DNA from: Catenaria anguillulae PL171 | Lineage: Eukaryota > Blastocladiomycota > Blastocladiomycetes > Blastocladiales > Catenariaceae | Assembly (NCBI GenBank): GCA_002102555.1 | Contig: MCFL01000033.1 | Location: forward strand, 247,790 to 311,789 | Length of the DNA: 64,000 nucleotides | Direction: 5' to 3' | In this document: one piece after another, positions 33,169 to 42,708 of the stretch | Position numbering within the stretch: the first letter of the stretch is position 1 | Layout: each line of letters begins with the position of its first letter | Made by a program: the position numbers and the translations under genes | Notes under the pieces: model-generated | Database searches by the model: none | Told to the model about the DNA's origin: nothing | What the model saw: the letters and a program-made list of their open reading frames with translations, nothing else

Positions 33169-33639
33169 TCAAATCTGCTTGAATGGTGTCCAAATCCCGC
33201 GCACAGCAGGCGTGGTTGAAATGACGCCGCCCTTGACGGGTGCCTTTGCGCCAGCATCGGCGGCCTCGGTGAGTAGCCGAATGTGTTGCTTGATCTCTGC
33301 GGGTGACATGTTTTTCACGCACAGGACCTTTTCGCGGCCCGAGACTAAAAACACCGTCAAGTTGGGTGAGATGAGTGAAAGAATTCAAAGTGTTGGGGTG
33401 GATCAAAGTGGCGAGCACATACTGAAGAGTCCCTTGGCGAGTGGGTGTTTTGCTGGGCGAGGGGTGACGACAAACTCAATGTGCGGGTGCTGGAGGGCAA
33501 ACTTGTGGAGGTCTGTCTTGAAGAACTGGATGAGGCCGGCCGAGGACCCGGACCGCTCACAGTAGTTGAAGACGATGCGCTTGCACTGCGGGACAAAGAG
33601 GCCGACGCCGTTCTTGAATTGCGGGAGAGGGAGGACCAT
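33169..33639 (-). CDS. MRPL43: Mitochondrial large-subunit ribosomal protein mL43
   Basis: Structural protein of the mitochondrial large ribosomal subunit (MRPL43 in human, MRPL51 in yeast), thioredoxin-like fold. Start MVLPLPQFKNGVGLFVPQCK is followed by RIVFNYCERSGSSAGLIQFF, KTDLHKFALQHPHIEFVVTP and RPAKHPLAKGLF, all characteristic. An intron with donor GTATGT and acceptor TTTTTAG (about 33340-33425) joins GLF in frame to SGREKVLCVKNMSPAEIKQH. The C-terminus is VRGIWTPFKQI. Length about 130 residues, normal for the family. The open frame continues upstream of the Met but is not conserved-looking, so the start at 33639 is preferred. Confidence 0.9.
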
Positions 33640-33947
33640 GCTGATGATTGATTCAATGGATTCCGGGAGTGCTGGGTTACATGGGCGATTGCATTGGTGC
33701 AAGATACGACTTATTGTACATGTGATGGTGATGGTACATCTTGACATCTTGACGGACAAGGCAAGTTGCAGTGAGCAATGAAGGGCCGCCGATCCACTCG
33801 CGCGCTGATGGCTGATGGCGCAACTCGCCGATGCGTCCATTGCCATTTGCCGTGCAAACCAATGATAATACTGAAATGTAACAAAATACTGATGTCTGGC
33901 TAGAATCACCTGATGCAATCCATTCCCATTTCCATTTCCAGCCAATT

Positions 33948-34398
33948 TTGACGATAATGATCTCTCCAACGAAAATGGCCGACGACTCGGACCTGCTCCA
34001 AATCGCATGCCATCTGCCCTTGCCTCTGTCTCCATCTCTTGTTCCACTTCAGCAACCAGAACCAGAACCTGAACCTGAACCTGAACCAGAACAAGAGTAC
34101 CGCGTCAAGGAAATCCTCTTTGCAGACGCCCATCTCTTCCCTCCGTCCCGCACTCCCTCCTCGAATGGTGGCCATGCTGCGGACCGTGACAAGCGCACGC
34201 GCATCCTCATGCAAAACGCCAATGGCCCATGTCCGCTCTTGGCCATTGCCAACATCCTCGCCCTGCGCGGCCGCCTCGTCATCCCGCTCGGCGAACCCAC
34301 CGTCTCGTACTCGTTTCTCGCCCACCGCCTCGGCGAGTATCTTCTCTCATCATCCTCAACGTCTCCACCCGCGTCGCCCACGCTTGATACAGCCGCCG

Positions 34399-34450
<52 letters not shown>

Positions 34451-35524
34451 GGCATCATCCCCGCGCACATCCAAACTCGACCTTACTCTATCCCTCCTCC
34501 CAACCCTCCAACACGGCCTCACCATCAACCCATGCTTTGACCACGTCACCTCCATCGACACCTCCACCCCGACCTCGCCCGCCCCTTCACTTTTTGCTGC
34601 CTTCCACATCCCGCTCGTTCACGCCTGGACCTGCGACCCGCAAGACACGCTCGCCTGGTCCGTGCTGGGCCCCGAGGGGCCCGGCCGCTCCTTCAACCAC
34701 GCGTCCGTCTTGGCACTCGCCGATCCGCCCACACACGCCAGCGAAATAGCTCGCGAGTGGCTCGAATCGACCCGCGGGCAGATCACGGTGCACGGGCTCG
34801 TGACGCTCGCATCGGCCGTGGACAACGGGTTGTATGCGCTGTTTAGAAACAACCATTTTCATGTCATGTACAAGCGCGGGCACGGTGAGGTGTACACGTT
34901 GGTCACGGACGAAGGGTATACGGAGGTGCAGGATGTTGTGTGGGAAAAGGTCGAGGGGGTCGATGGCGAGTCGAAACTGTGTACAGGTGACTTTTCAGAG
35001 TGGGATCCAAACAAGAAGCCACGCAAGGTGGATGAGCATGTGCCCGTGGGTATGATGTTGGGTGTGGGCCATGGGTTTGGGAGCACAAGGCATGTGGATG
35101 CTGGATCCATGGTCGGGACCGTGTCGTCGAGGTCTGGGACTGCGGGCACAGATGTGTATTTGCCCAATCAGCCACCACTACCGGCAGGTTTCGAGTCGGA
35201 GCAGGAACGTGCTGATCGAGAGTACGTATTTATCACTTCAATCCGTCCATTTGGGTCATCGCTCATTCCGCTTTACCTTCCAACAGATATGCTCTCGCCC
35301 TTCAGCAAGCCGAAGACGCAGCCGCCACGCTCCCCGTTTCGTCACCAACCGCCGTGTCGTCCTCGTCGGCGGCCGCGCCTCCCTCGCGTCGCCCATCGGC
35401 CAATCCTGGCGCCAGGGTTCCGCAACAATCGGCGCCCGTGTATGTGGATCCGAGCGAGGCAGTGGGGCAAAATGCCGGGCACAAGAAGAAGGACGGCAAG
35501 GCAAAAGATTGCCTGGTCATGTGA
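33948..35524 (+). CDS. MINDY-family K48-linkage deubiquitinase with C-terminal CaaX box
   Basis: Cysteine protease that trims K48-linked polyubiquitin. The catalytic Cys lies in MQNANGPCPLLAIANILALR and the catalytic His in LFRNNHFHVMYKRGHGEVYT; the acidic EVQDVVWEKV follows as in MINDY-1/2. A Glu/Pro repeat (QPEPEPEPEPEPEQE) precedes the domain. A Ser tract encoded by a TCA repeat (34400-34450) is inserted between the Cys and His blocks. After an intron (about 35221-35286, acceptor CAACAG) the tail reads EYALALQQAEDAAATLPVSS, which looks like a MIU ubiquitin-binding helix, and the protein ends DCLVM. Cys-Leu-Val-Met fits a CaaX prenylation site, suggesting membrane attachment. Start choice among Met at 33948, 33957 and 33975 is open. 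Confidence 0.9.
34398..34452 (+). repeat. Trinucleotide (TCA/ATC) repeat coding polyserine
   Basis: About 17 consecutive TCA codons lie within the MINDY gene. The tract codes a flexible polyserine loop between catalytic blocks. Confidence 0.9.
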
Positions 35525-36001
35525 TTTTCAAGGGAGACTCGGTTGGTGTACATTTTGTTGTTTCGCGGAGGCGTTGGTTCACGCCTTATTCTCTCTTGAT
35601 TTGGTTGTCAGTGTACCCGTGCATGTAAATTCCGGACTGTCTTTCGTAGTTTTCGTCCCCCTCCTCGGTATTCCGCCAGCATCGATGGCACATCGATTGC
35701 TCTCGTGGCGTCGCTTTCACGGGCTCAGTGTCACCAGCCCGCAATGCTATCATGGTGATGATATTTACCGTGAAACCATGGAATCAAACCCAGGCCAACT
35801 CGCAGCAACAGCAACGGGAACCCACACCGACATTGAACCCAACTTTACCCCTCGTCCCCAACGTATGTCTCCTTCCGCCGTTCAACGCCAACACCTCGTT
35901 GTCTGGCAGCGATCGGTGACCGGCAGCCCCACATCCGCAGCTCTTTACTAACTCACGGGCACGGCCCATGCCCCCCCACCGTCCGCCACAGCCAACAAAC
36001 A
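35525..36001. other. Intergenic
   Basis: 3' flank of the MINDY gene and promoter of the M20 gene. No domain is seen in any frame. Confidence 0.6.
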
Positions 36002-37430
36002 ATGTCGACGACGCCCAGCCTCCCCGACCCATCTGAAATCCGCACATCTGTGCGTGACTTCCTCGCGCAACTCTCTGCCGAACTGCGCGACCTGTCGCTC
36101 AAGATCTACAACCACCCGGAACTGAGTTTCCAGGAACACTTTGCGGCTGCGACGATCCGCGCCTATCTCGAGACAAAGGCCGGCGTGGTTGTCCAGGATT
36201 CAAAGGCCAAGCAAGAGACGCCCACGGCGTTTGTGGCCACGTTTGAGCATTTGGTGGGCGAGGAGCACGAGGAGCTTGTGAGTGTGGGTTTTTGTTCAGA
36301 GTATGATGCGTTGCCCATTGGACATGCGTGCGGGCACAGTGCGTACTCTACAATTTGTTTTCCATCTCCTCACCCATGGCGCTGACTGGTGGACTGGACT
36401 TTTCTCGATGATAGACCTCATCTGCATCTCTGGCGTCGCGGCATTCCTCACCACGGCCTTTCTTCTGCGCCGTTTTCACCTTCGCGGCCGCTTGACGCTC
36501 TTTGGCACGCCCGGCGAAGAAGGCCTCGGCGGCAAAATCAACATGCTGCGCGCGGGCGACTTTGACGGCATTCACTTTGCCATGATGCTGCACCCGGGCA
36601 ACATTGACTTGGCCTATCCGACGTATCTGGCGGCCCAATCGCTTGACGTGGAGTATTTCGGGCGCGAGGCACATGCGAGTTCTGCGCCGTGGGATGGAGT
36701 GAATGCACTGGATGCCATGGTGTGCGCGTTCAATGCGATTGCCCATGTAAGGCAGCAGTTGAGGCCGACGGATCGGGTGCATGGCGTGATCACAAATGGT
36801 GGCGCCGCGCCCAATATCATTCCGGCGTATACGAGCGCGAGCATGATGGTCAGGGCGTTGACGATTGGTGGATTGAAGGAGGAGGTCAAGCCCAAAGTGG
36901 TTGCGTGTTTGGAGGGCGGTGGGAAGGCTGCTGGGTGTGAATTCAAATTGGTCCGTGACCTTCACTCCTTGACCCCCTCCTGTAAACGCGAACTCACAAT
37001 TGTTGTGGGCGCATGTGTGTGTGTGTAGACGGAACATCCAACCTACTACGACGTCAACACCAACCCAACACTCACCTCGATCTACACCTCGGAACTCGCC
37101 ACCCAACTCGGCATCTCGCTGCCGTCGCCCACCGACCAGCGCGCCATTTCGCGCGGGTCCACCGACATAGGCAACGTGACGTATGCGTGCCCTGGCATTC
37201 ACAATGTGTTTGACATTGGGTGCGCCGCAGAGATTCATTCGGTCGAGTTTCTCGAGCATGCAAAGAGTGAAATGGCGCACGAGCGCACGTTGCAAAGGGT
37301 CGGGTGTCTTGTAATGGTGGCTGTGGGCGTGTTGACGGATAAGGCGGTCAGGGACAAGGCGCGGAAGGAGTGGGAGGAGGAGAGGGTGAGGGCGGTGGCC
37401 AGGGGCGTCGAGGTGAGGGGTTGGGAGTGA
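36002..37430 (+). CDS. M20-family amidohydrolase, PM20D2/AbgB-like
   Basis: Zinc-dependent amidohydrolase. Domain order: SLKIYNHPELSFQEHFAAAT at the N-terminus, then FCSEYDALPIGHACGH followed after an intron (about 36338-36414) by NLICISGVAAFLT, giving the metal-binding GHACGHN. TLFGTPGEEGLGGKINMLRA carries the catalytic Glu pair. The dimerisation domain begins SLDVEYFGREAHASSAPWDG and includes VITNGGAAPNIIPAYTSASM. A second intron (about 36951-37028) precedes TEHPTYYDVNTNPTLTSIYT; STDIGNVTYACPGIH closes the metal site. Length about 420 residues. PM20D2 in animals hydrolyses beta-alanyl dipeptides and the bacterial relatives cleave aminobenzoyl-glutamate; the substrate here is unknown. A cytosolic location is likely because no signal peptide is visible. 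Confidence 0.9.
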
Positions 37431-37631
37431 GTGCTCGTGATGTAACAGGGTGGGTTGGTGTATGGTTTGGTTTATTTCCTCCCAGCTTCCGCATTGGAAA
37501 TGGAATGTCTACGTTTTGCTCATTTGCTGTCCGCGTTGGTTGGCACGTCAAAGCGCCGCATGTCTCGCCTTGCCCGTCGACCCTGTGAATGGCGCATGTC
37601 ACCAGCTCGAACTCCATGAAGATGAATAACG

Positions 37632-39002
37632 ATGCTGAGTGATTCAACTCCAAGCAATGCTCTGCAATGCGAGCCGACGGCCCAAATCTCTACCCCGCCA
37701 GAGACCGCTTCATGGCCACAGCTCGCCGACCGATTGCTCGCTGCGGCTCTTGACAACACCCGACCAGAGCGGCACGGTGACGATGGCCCAAGTTTGCAAC
37801 TGCCACCGTTTGCATCCATCCAAGATCTCGCCCGGCAAACCTATCCGCTATTTCGCCCGCGGCCGCCCAACCATGCAGACGCTTCCTCGTCAGGAACCCT
37901 GGCCATCGAGATTGCACACATTGTGTCACGGATCATCCACCATGCTGCCCCACAGTTGGCGCCAAGGTCGTCGCTCGAGTGCATGGACCAGTTTCGTACT
38001 GCGCTCGGGCAGGTTCGCTTGCTGCTCACATCTCTGGCGACCTGCGCGGCCGACAGAGAGGATCGCGACAAGTTTGGTGAGGTTGTTTGGACATTGGCCA
38101 TGTTGCTCAGCGTTTGCGCGCGCATGTACCTCGACAGCGGGCCGTATGGGCAAGAGATTCGAGGAGCGGCGGTCAAGGTGGAAGCGGTGGCGAGGTCGAT
38201 CGGCAAAGTCTCAGTGGCGGTTCGTGAGCGAATGGACATGTTGGATAACGATGAGGAGAGAACGGTCCATGAAAAAGAGTGGTTGCTCGGGTACGTGGGC
38301 TCCAATCTACAGTTGCCATTCTAGCGCACACGCTGACCACCCGCAGTACTCAGATTACACATCTTCCTCATTTCCCAACTCCACAACTGCCAACGCAACC
38401 AAACCTACCGGCCCTTTGCCCACCAACTCCTTCTCCCCTTCCACGATCTCGACCCCTCCTCCACCAACCTGCACCACATCCCAACTGCTCTCTTATACCC
38501 CGCCCACGCCCTCGCCTCGCTCGCCCCACACCTCCTCACCCGGTTTGCTCTCCCCGTGCCCACATTGCTTCACGCAACACACCGCATGCTCACCGCCGCA
38601 ACCAAACACTTTTCGGCATATCCGCCGCCAACACGCAATCACGCGTACCTGATGCACTGCGCGCTGCAATTGTTGTCGGATCCGGCCGTGTGTGCGGCCA
38701 TGGCCGAGTATCCCGTGTTTCTCGTGACGCTGATGCGTGCGCTGGCAGAATACGTGTTGGCGTATGGCCCGTCGCGGCAAGTGGCAAGTGGGGTCGTGGA
38801 TCGGGAGGTGGTTAAGTGGATGGCCAAGGTTCAGGTGAGGTACGCAAAGACTGTGGCGACACGAGAGGATTGGGAACGCGTGTTGGGTGTGGGAGCTGGG
38901 GATGAGGAGACGGCGGGGAGCGCGGTTTTGGCAAAGGTTGTTGCGGCAGTGGAAGAGAAGGTGTGTCGAGTGACCCGTGGGGATACACGCAATTCAACAT
39001 AG
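37632..39002 (+). CDS. Hypothetical ~435-residue helical protein
   Basis: Two exons, about 37632-38290 and 38347-39002, with donor GTACGT and acceptor CCCGCAG preceded by CTGAC. Exon 1 reads SWPQLADRLLAAALDNTRPE, IEIAHIVSRIIHHAAPQLAP, FRTALGQVRLLLTSLATCAA and FGEVVWTLAMLLSVCARMYL. Exon 2 reads LRLHIFLISQLHNCQRNQTY, ALYPAH-like sequence, LPVPTLLHATHRMLTAATKH and AEYPVFLVTLMRALAEYVLA. The pattern of amphipathic helices suggests an alpha-solenoid. The phase at the exon junction is off by one base, so the donor or a base needs correction. I do not recognise the family. Confidence 0.5.
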
Positions 39003-39076
39003 ATGCAATTGACGTAGCAGTTCAATGGTTTACAAAGGAAAGGATTGACGATGCCCACATTTTCCACCACGGCTGC

Positions 39077-39457
39077 CTAGGCCGATGCCGTAGACAAGTT
39101 CAGGGATAAGCTCGACAAAGTCTTGATCCGTCGTCGAGACCATCGCAGACGCTGTTCTCCTTGGCAGTGTCTCTGGACGTACGCCGGGATTACGGCAAAT
39201 GCGAGCACACCCACAGCAGCTCTCGAGCTTGTGCACTTGAATTGCCATAAGGGCGACCGCCGAGGGTCGAAGACAAGCGCCGAAACAGTTTGATGTAGGG
39301 ACATAACCTTGGCGTCGAGCGTCAGTGCGATGGCATACACTGCCGGGAGACTCGTGCGTACGCCGACCGACGGGATCTCGATTTGCGCAGACCTCATCTT
39401 ACCCTGCCGGCCCGATTGGCCAACCGAGGCGTGATCCGAGTGGGCGGTGAGCGGCAC
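39077..39457 (-). CDS. Possible small membrane protein (126 residues)
   Basis: One short frame contains VSALVFDPRRSPLWQFKCTS followed by a hydrophobic segment SSRAAVGVLAFAVIPAYV. The layout of an aromatic and basic stretch before a single helix ending in a Pro recalls small accessory subunits of respiratory complex I, but the match is weak. A donor-like GTACGT directly after the helix could lead to another exon. I keep it only as a candidate. Confidence 0.25.
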   Translation of the reverse strand: MPLTAHSDHASVGQSGRQGKMRSAQIEIPSVGVRTSLPAVYAIALTLDAKVMSLHQTVSALVFDPRRSPLWQFKCTSSRAAVGVLAFAVIPAYVQRHCQGEQRLRWSRRRIKTLSSLSLNLSTASA

Positions 39458-40160
39458 GGTGGACGAGCCATGGTGGCAACCCGATCATAATACGTCGATG
39501 ACGGCCATGCATTTCGGATTGATGCGGCATGGTGGAAGGCGAGCGAGCGCAACGGGAGAGAAAATCGATGGCGGCGTGAAGTGTGAACGCAAGAATGACA
39601 CTGTCGGGCACAGGCGACGGAAGGGGGGAAGTAATGTGCGCCGTGAATATATATAATACAAGGAGCGAATGCAGAGGCAATCTCCGTGTTTGGTTCCCCC
39701 ACTCAAGTTTCCGCGATACCTTTTATGAGTTGTTGCTGATTGCTTGCGTTCGACTCTCTTGCTCCGTTGCGTGCCGCGTGCTGGCCGATCACACTCTCGC
39801 GCATGTGAGACAGGAGTTCGTCTCACCAGTTCAGAGCAGGAAAAGGCGAAAACGAGCGATGGGGCCATGGGCGACATGCCCGGCATGAGAAGGATGGCAT
39901 GTCCAGAATCTGGCGCCTGGGCCGTCTATGAGTACATGTAAGAAAGCTGAGCTGAAATCAACAAAAATGAAAGCGGGAAACACAAGTTAGGACAAAGTTC
40001 AAAAAACGAGGAGGGGATCTTGGCAAAGCATCGGGGAATAACAACAACGCAAACAGGAAAGAGCCATGGCGAGCACACATCACATGAGCCAGGCCGGCAA
40101 GGGCATGGCCCTGCATCCCAAACGACGAAAAAGAAAACCACCTGCGGCAGAACCAAACAC

Positions 40161-42151
40161 TCACGCAATGTACAGCACATCGCTGTCATTGTCCTTCTTG
40201 ACAACCCGACCTGGTGCATCACCGAGGTACAGTGTCTCATCGTCTGCAACCCCCGCCGAGCGTACTTGGCGGCCAGCAGGCACAATCGCGTTGTGATCCT
40301 TGGACAGGGATTGGTCGACAGGCGGCAAGTGAACGAGACCTTGCGATGGCAACGTGGATTCGACGGACTTTTGCAAACCGGGCTTGGTTGCTTCTGGCTG
40401 TGTCAACGACAAATCAACCATGGTCGCTGCTGAGTTTGATGGCGATTCCGAGTTGTTGGACGACTGGGACGCCCTGCGGCGAAGCCAGAAACAACCGACA
40501 AAGACAATGAGGGTAACCACAAACACCGCAGCGATGATGCCAAAAACTGCAGCAAGAGGGAGGCCAGAAGTGGTGGGCAATGGCTCGGGCGGAGCGGTTG
40601 GGCTGGGGGCAACAGGCACGGGGCAATCCGGAATGGAAAATTGCTTTAAGTTGTCGAAGCATTTGCCTGTCTTGTTAAACGACGGCGCGAGGCAGAGCTT
40701 GCTGTTGCTGTTGCTGGATGCCGAGGTAATAATGGAACAATTGGTGCTACAAGAAGAACAATTGAAGTCCGTGAATAGTCCGAAAAAAGCCCAGATCAGA
40801 CAAATGCGCACAAACCCGACAAAGGGCAAACTGACGATTGGGCCAGAGAGCTGGTTGTTGTACAGGTACCTGGCAAATGCATTTCATCCACCCGGGTTAC
40901 TAGAGTCAGTGATTGGGTTGGGTGTGAAAAGTAGGTCAGTCAAGTTTGCAACGGACAAGTAACTAAGCTTGGGGAGCTTGCCCAAATCTGCTGGAATGGG
41001 GCCAGAGAGCTGGTTGTCAGACAGGTACCTGGCAAATGCATTTCATCCGCCCGGGTTACTAGAGTCAGTGATTGGGTTGGGTGTGAAAAGTAGGTAAGTC
41101 AAGTTTGCAACGCACAATGATTGAAGGCTGGAGAGCTTGCCCAAATCAGCTGGAATGGGGCCAGAAAGCTGGTTGTATTGCAGCCACCTGGCAAATGCAT
41201 TTCATCCGCCCGGGGTACGAGAGTCAGTGATTGGGTTGGGTGTGACAAGTAGGTAAGTCAAGTTTGCAACGCACAATAGTTCAAGGTTGGGGAGCTTGCC
41301 CAAATCAGCTGGAATGGGGCCAGAAAGCTGGTTGTCAGACAGGTACCTGGCAAATGCATTTCATCCACCCGGGTTACTAGAGTCAGTGATTGGGTTGGGT
41401 GTGACAAGTAGGTAAGTCAAGTTTGCAACGGACAAGTAACGAAGGTTGGGGAGCTTGCCCAAATCAGCTGGAATGGGGCCAGAGAGCTGGTTGTTGTACA
41501 GGTACCTGGCAAATGCATTTCATCCGCCCGGGTTACTAGAGTCAGTGATTGGGTTGGGTGTGACAAGTAGGTAAGTCAAGTTTGCAACGGACAAGTAACG
41601 AAGGTTGGGGAGCTTGCCCAAATCTGCTGGAATGGGGCCAGAGAGCTGGTTGTTGTACAGGTACCTGGCAAATGCATTTCATCCGCCCGGGTTACTAGAG
41701 TCAGTGATTGGGTTGGGTGTGACAAGTAGGTAAGTCAAGTTTGCAACGGACAAGTAACGAAGGTTGGGGAGCTTGCCCAACTCAGCTGGAATGCGGCCGG
41801 AAAGCCGGTTGCCAGACAGGTCCCTGGCAAATGCATTTCATCCGCCCGGGTTACTAGAGTCAGTGAACGTTTGTTGAACAAATCTGCTGGGGGCAGGTCT
41901 GCGTACAATGTAGTGACACGGCCACTTGAGCACTCAACTTGTTGCCAATTACAGCATGATGTTCCGTTGCGGTTCAAGTTGAATGTTTGGAATATTGAGT
42001 CAAGAGTGTTGCATTCGTCAGCGGACATGGTGAGCGTGGGCGAAGTCGCTGAGTTGAAGGTGAGCAGGAGCTGAATGGGCGTTGATGTTGAACAGCGACA
42101 AAAGTGAGACACGGGGGTTGCTTCCAGAGATGATACAGAGAGGTGGGGCAA
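40161..42151 (-). CDS. Receptor-like transmembrane LRR protein encoded by a tandem exon-intron array
   Basis: The N-terminal exon (Met at 42151 or later) carries an LRR cap: DECNTLDSIFQTFNLNRNGT then SCCNWQQVECSSGRVTTLYA and DLPPAD. Each following exon codes exactly one plant-type 24-residue LRR of the form YLYNNQLSGPIPADLGKLPN plus LRYL. Introns are phase 2, begin GTCCG or GTGCG, end TTTGCCAG and are 87 nt long. Seven intron copies occur, giving six full LRRs and one partial. The last LRR runs into a Cys-rich stretch (FNCSSCSTNCSIITS), then Ser/Pro/Thr, a membrane helix (AVFGIIAAVFVVTLIVFVGC) and FWLRRR, with a cytosolic tail ending DSDVLYIA at 40161. No kinase domain is present. The signal peptide is unclear; a hydrophobic stretch IQLLLTFNSATSPTL precedes the cap. 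Likely a surface recognition or adhesion protein. Confidence 0.8.
40862..41870 (-). repeat. 159-bp tandem repeat: one LRR exon (72 bp) plus one intron (87 bp) per unit
   Basis: The anchor TAGAGTCAGT occurs at 40901, 41060, 41219 (one base changed), 41378, 41537, 41696 and 41855, an exact 159-bp period. Units differ by only a few substitutions and both exon and intron parts are conserved. Retention of one intron would keep frame length (87 = 3 x 29) but adds an in-frame TGA. Confidence 0.97.
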
Positions 42152-42708
42152 AAAGTATCCTGCTGTCCTTCATGGCGGGTGCCAGGCACCTTTTATGTGG
42201 CCCTGTCGCTTCTGCGCAGGCTTCCGCCATTGCATGTCACAGATCACCGAGTTGCCCACATGGGTCAGGGGAAATGATGAAACAAGACAACGAGCAAATG
42301 TTCGACAGTCGCCTCTCGCTATTGGCTGAACAACGTGCATGCGGATGCGTTTGGCCCACTAGCTTTCGACGAGCGCCACCCGCCACGTTGTGGCTGCAGG
42401 ACATGCGAAGCTATAGCGTTTCTTTATGTATTTATTGTTGTGTGAGACAAGTGATGTTGAGTAGACGCGTCGCAGGCTGTTGGCTGTCTCACCTTTCCCA
42501 TCCCTTCTCTCCATGTGTGTATAGATTGCCCTGTATAGTATGGGTATAGGACCTCCGGCGAGACCCCCTACACCCCTCTCTCCTGCACCTCTAATCCAGT
42601 GCCAGGCCAATTATATAATCTGTTCCAGCAGACCCTCCCGCATCTACATTTTCTTCTACTAGTTTCGCCGTCCTCGCTTCACTATGTGCCTGTTCCCCTC
42701 CTCTCATC
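42152..42708. other. Region between LRR gene and retroelement remnant
   Basis: This should hold the LRR gene promoter on its left. Its right part, near the pyrimidine-rich sequence at 42540-42670, could be leader sequence of the element. I could not identify an LTR or a primer-binding site. Confidence 0.4.

Noticed and set aside
39947-40160. Possible 3' exon or RNA gene left of the LRR gene
   Set aside because: The LRR protein has a natural stop at 40161, and the flank shows no structure or coding pattern.
40901-41870. CRISPR-like array, considered because of the regular repeats
   Set aside because: Repeat and spacer are equally conserved, the unit codes an LRR with splice signals, and the organism is a eukaryote.
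42540-42670. Possible LTR before the gag-like region
   Set aside because: No second copy was found near 45.8 kb and no TG..CA ends or primer-binding site could be fixed.
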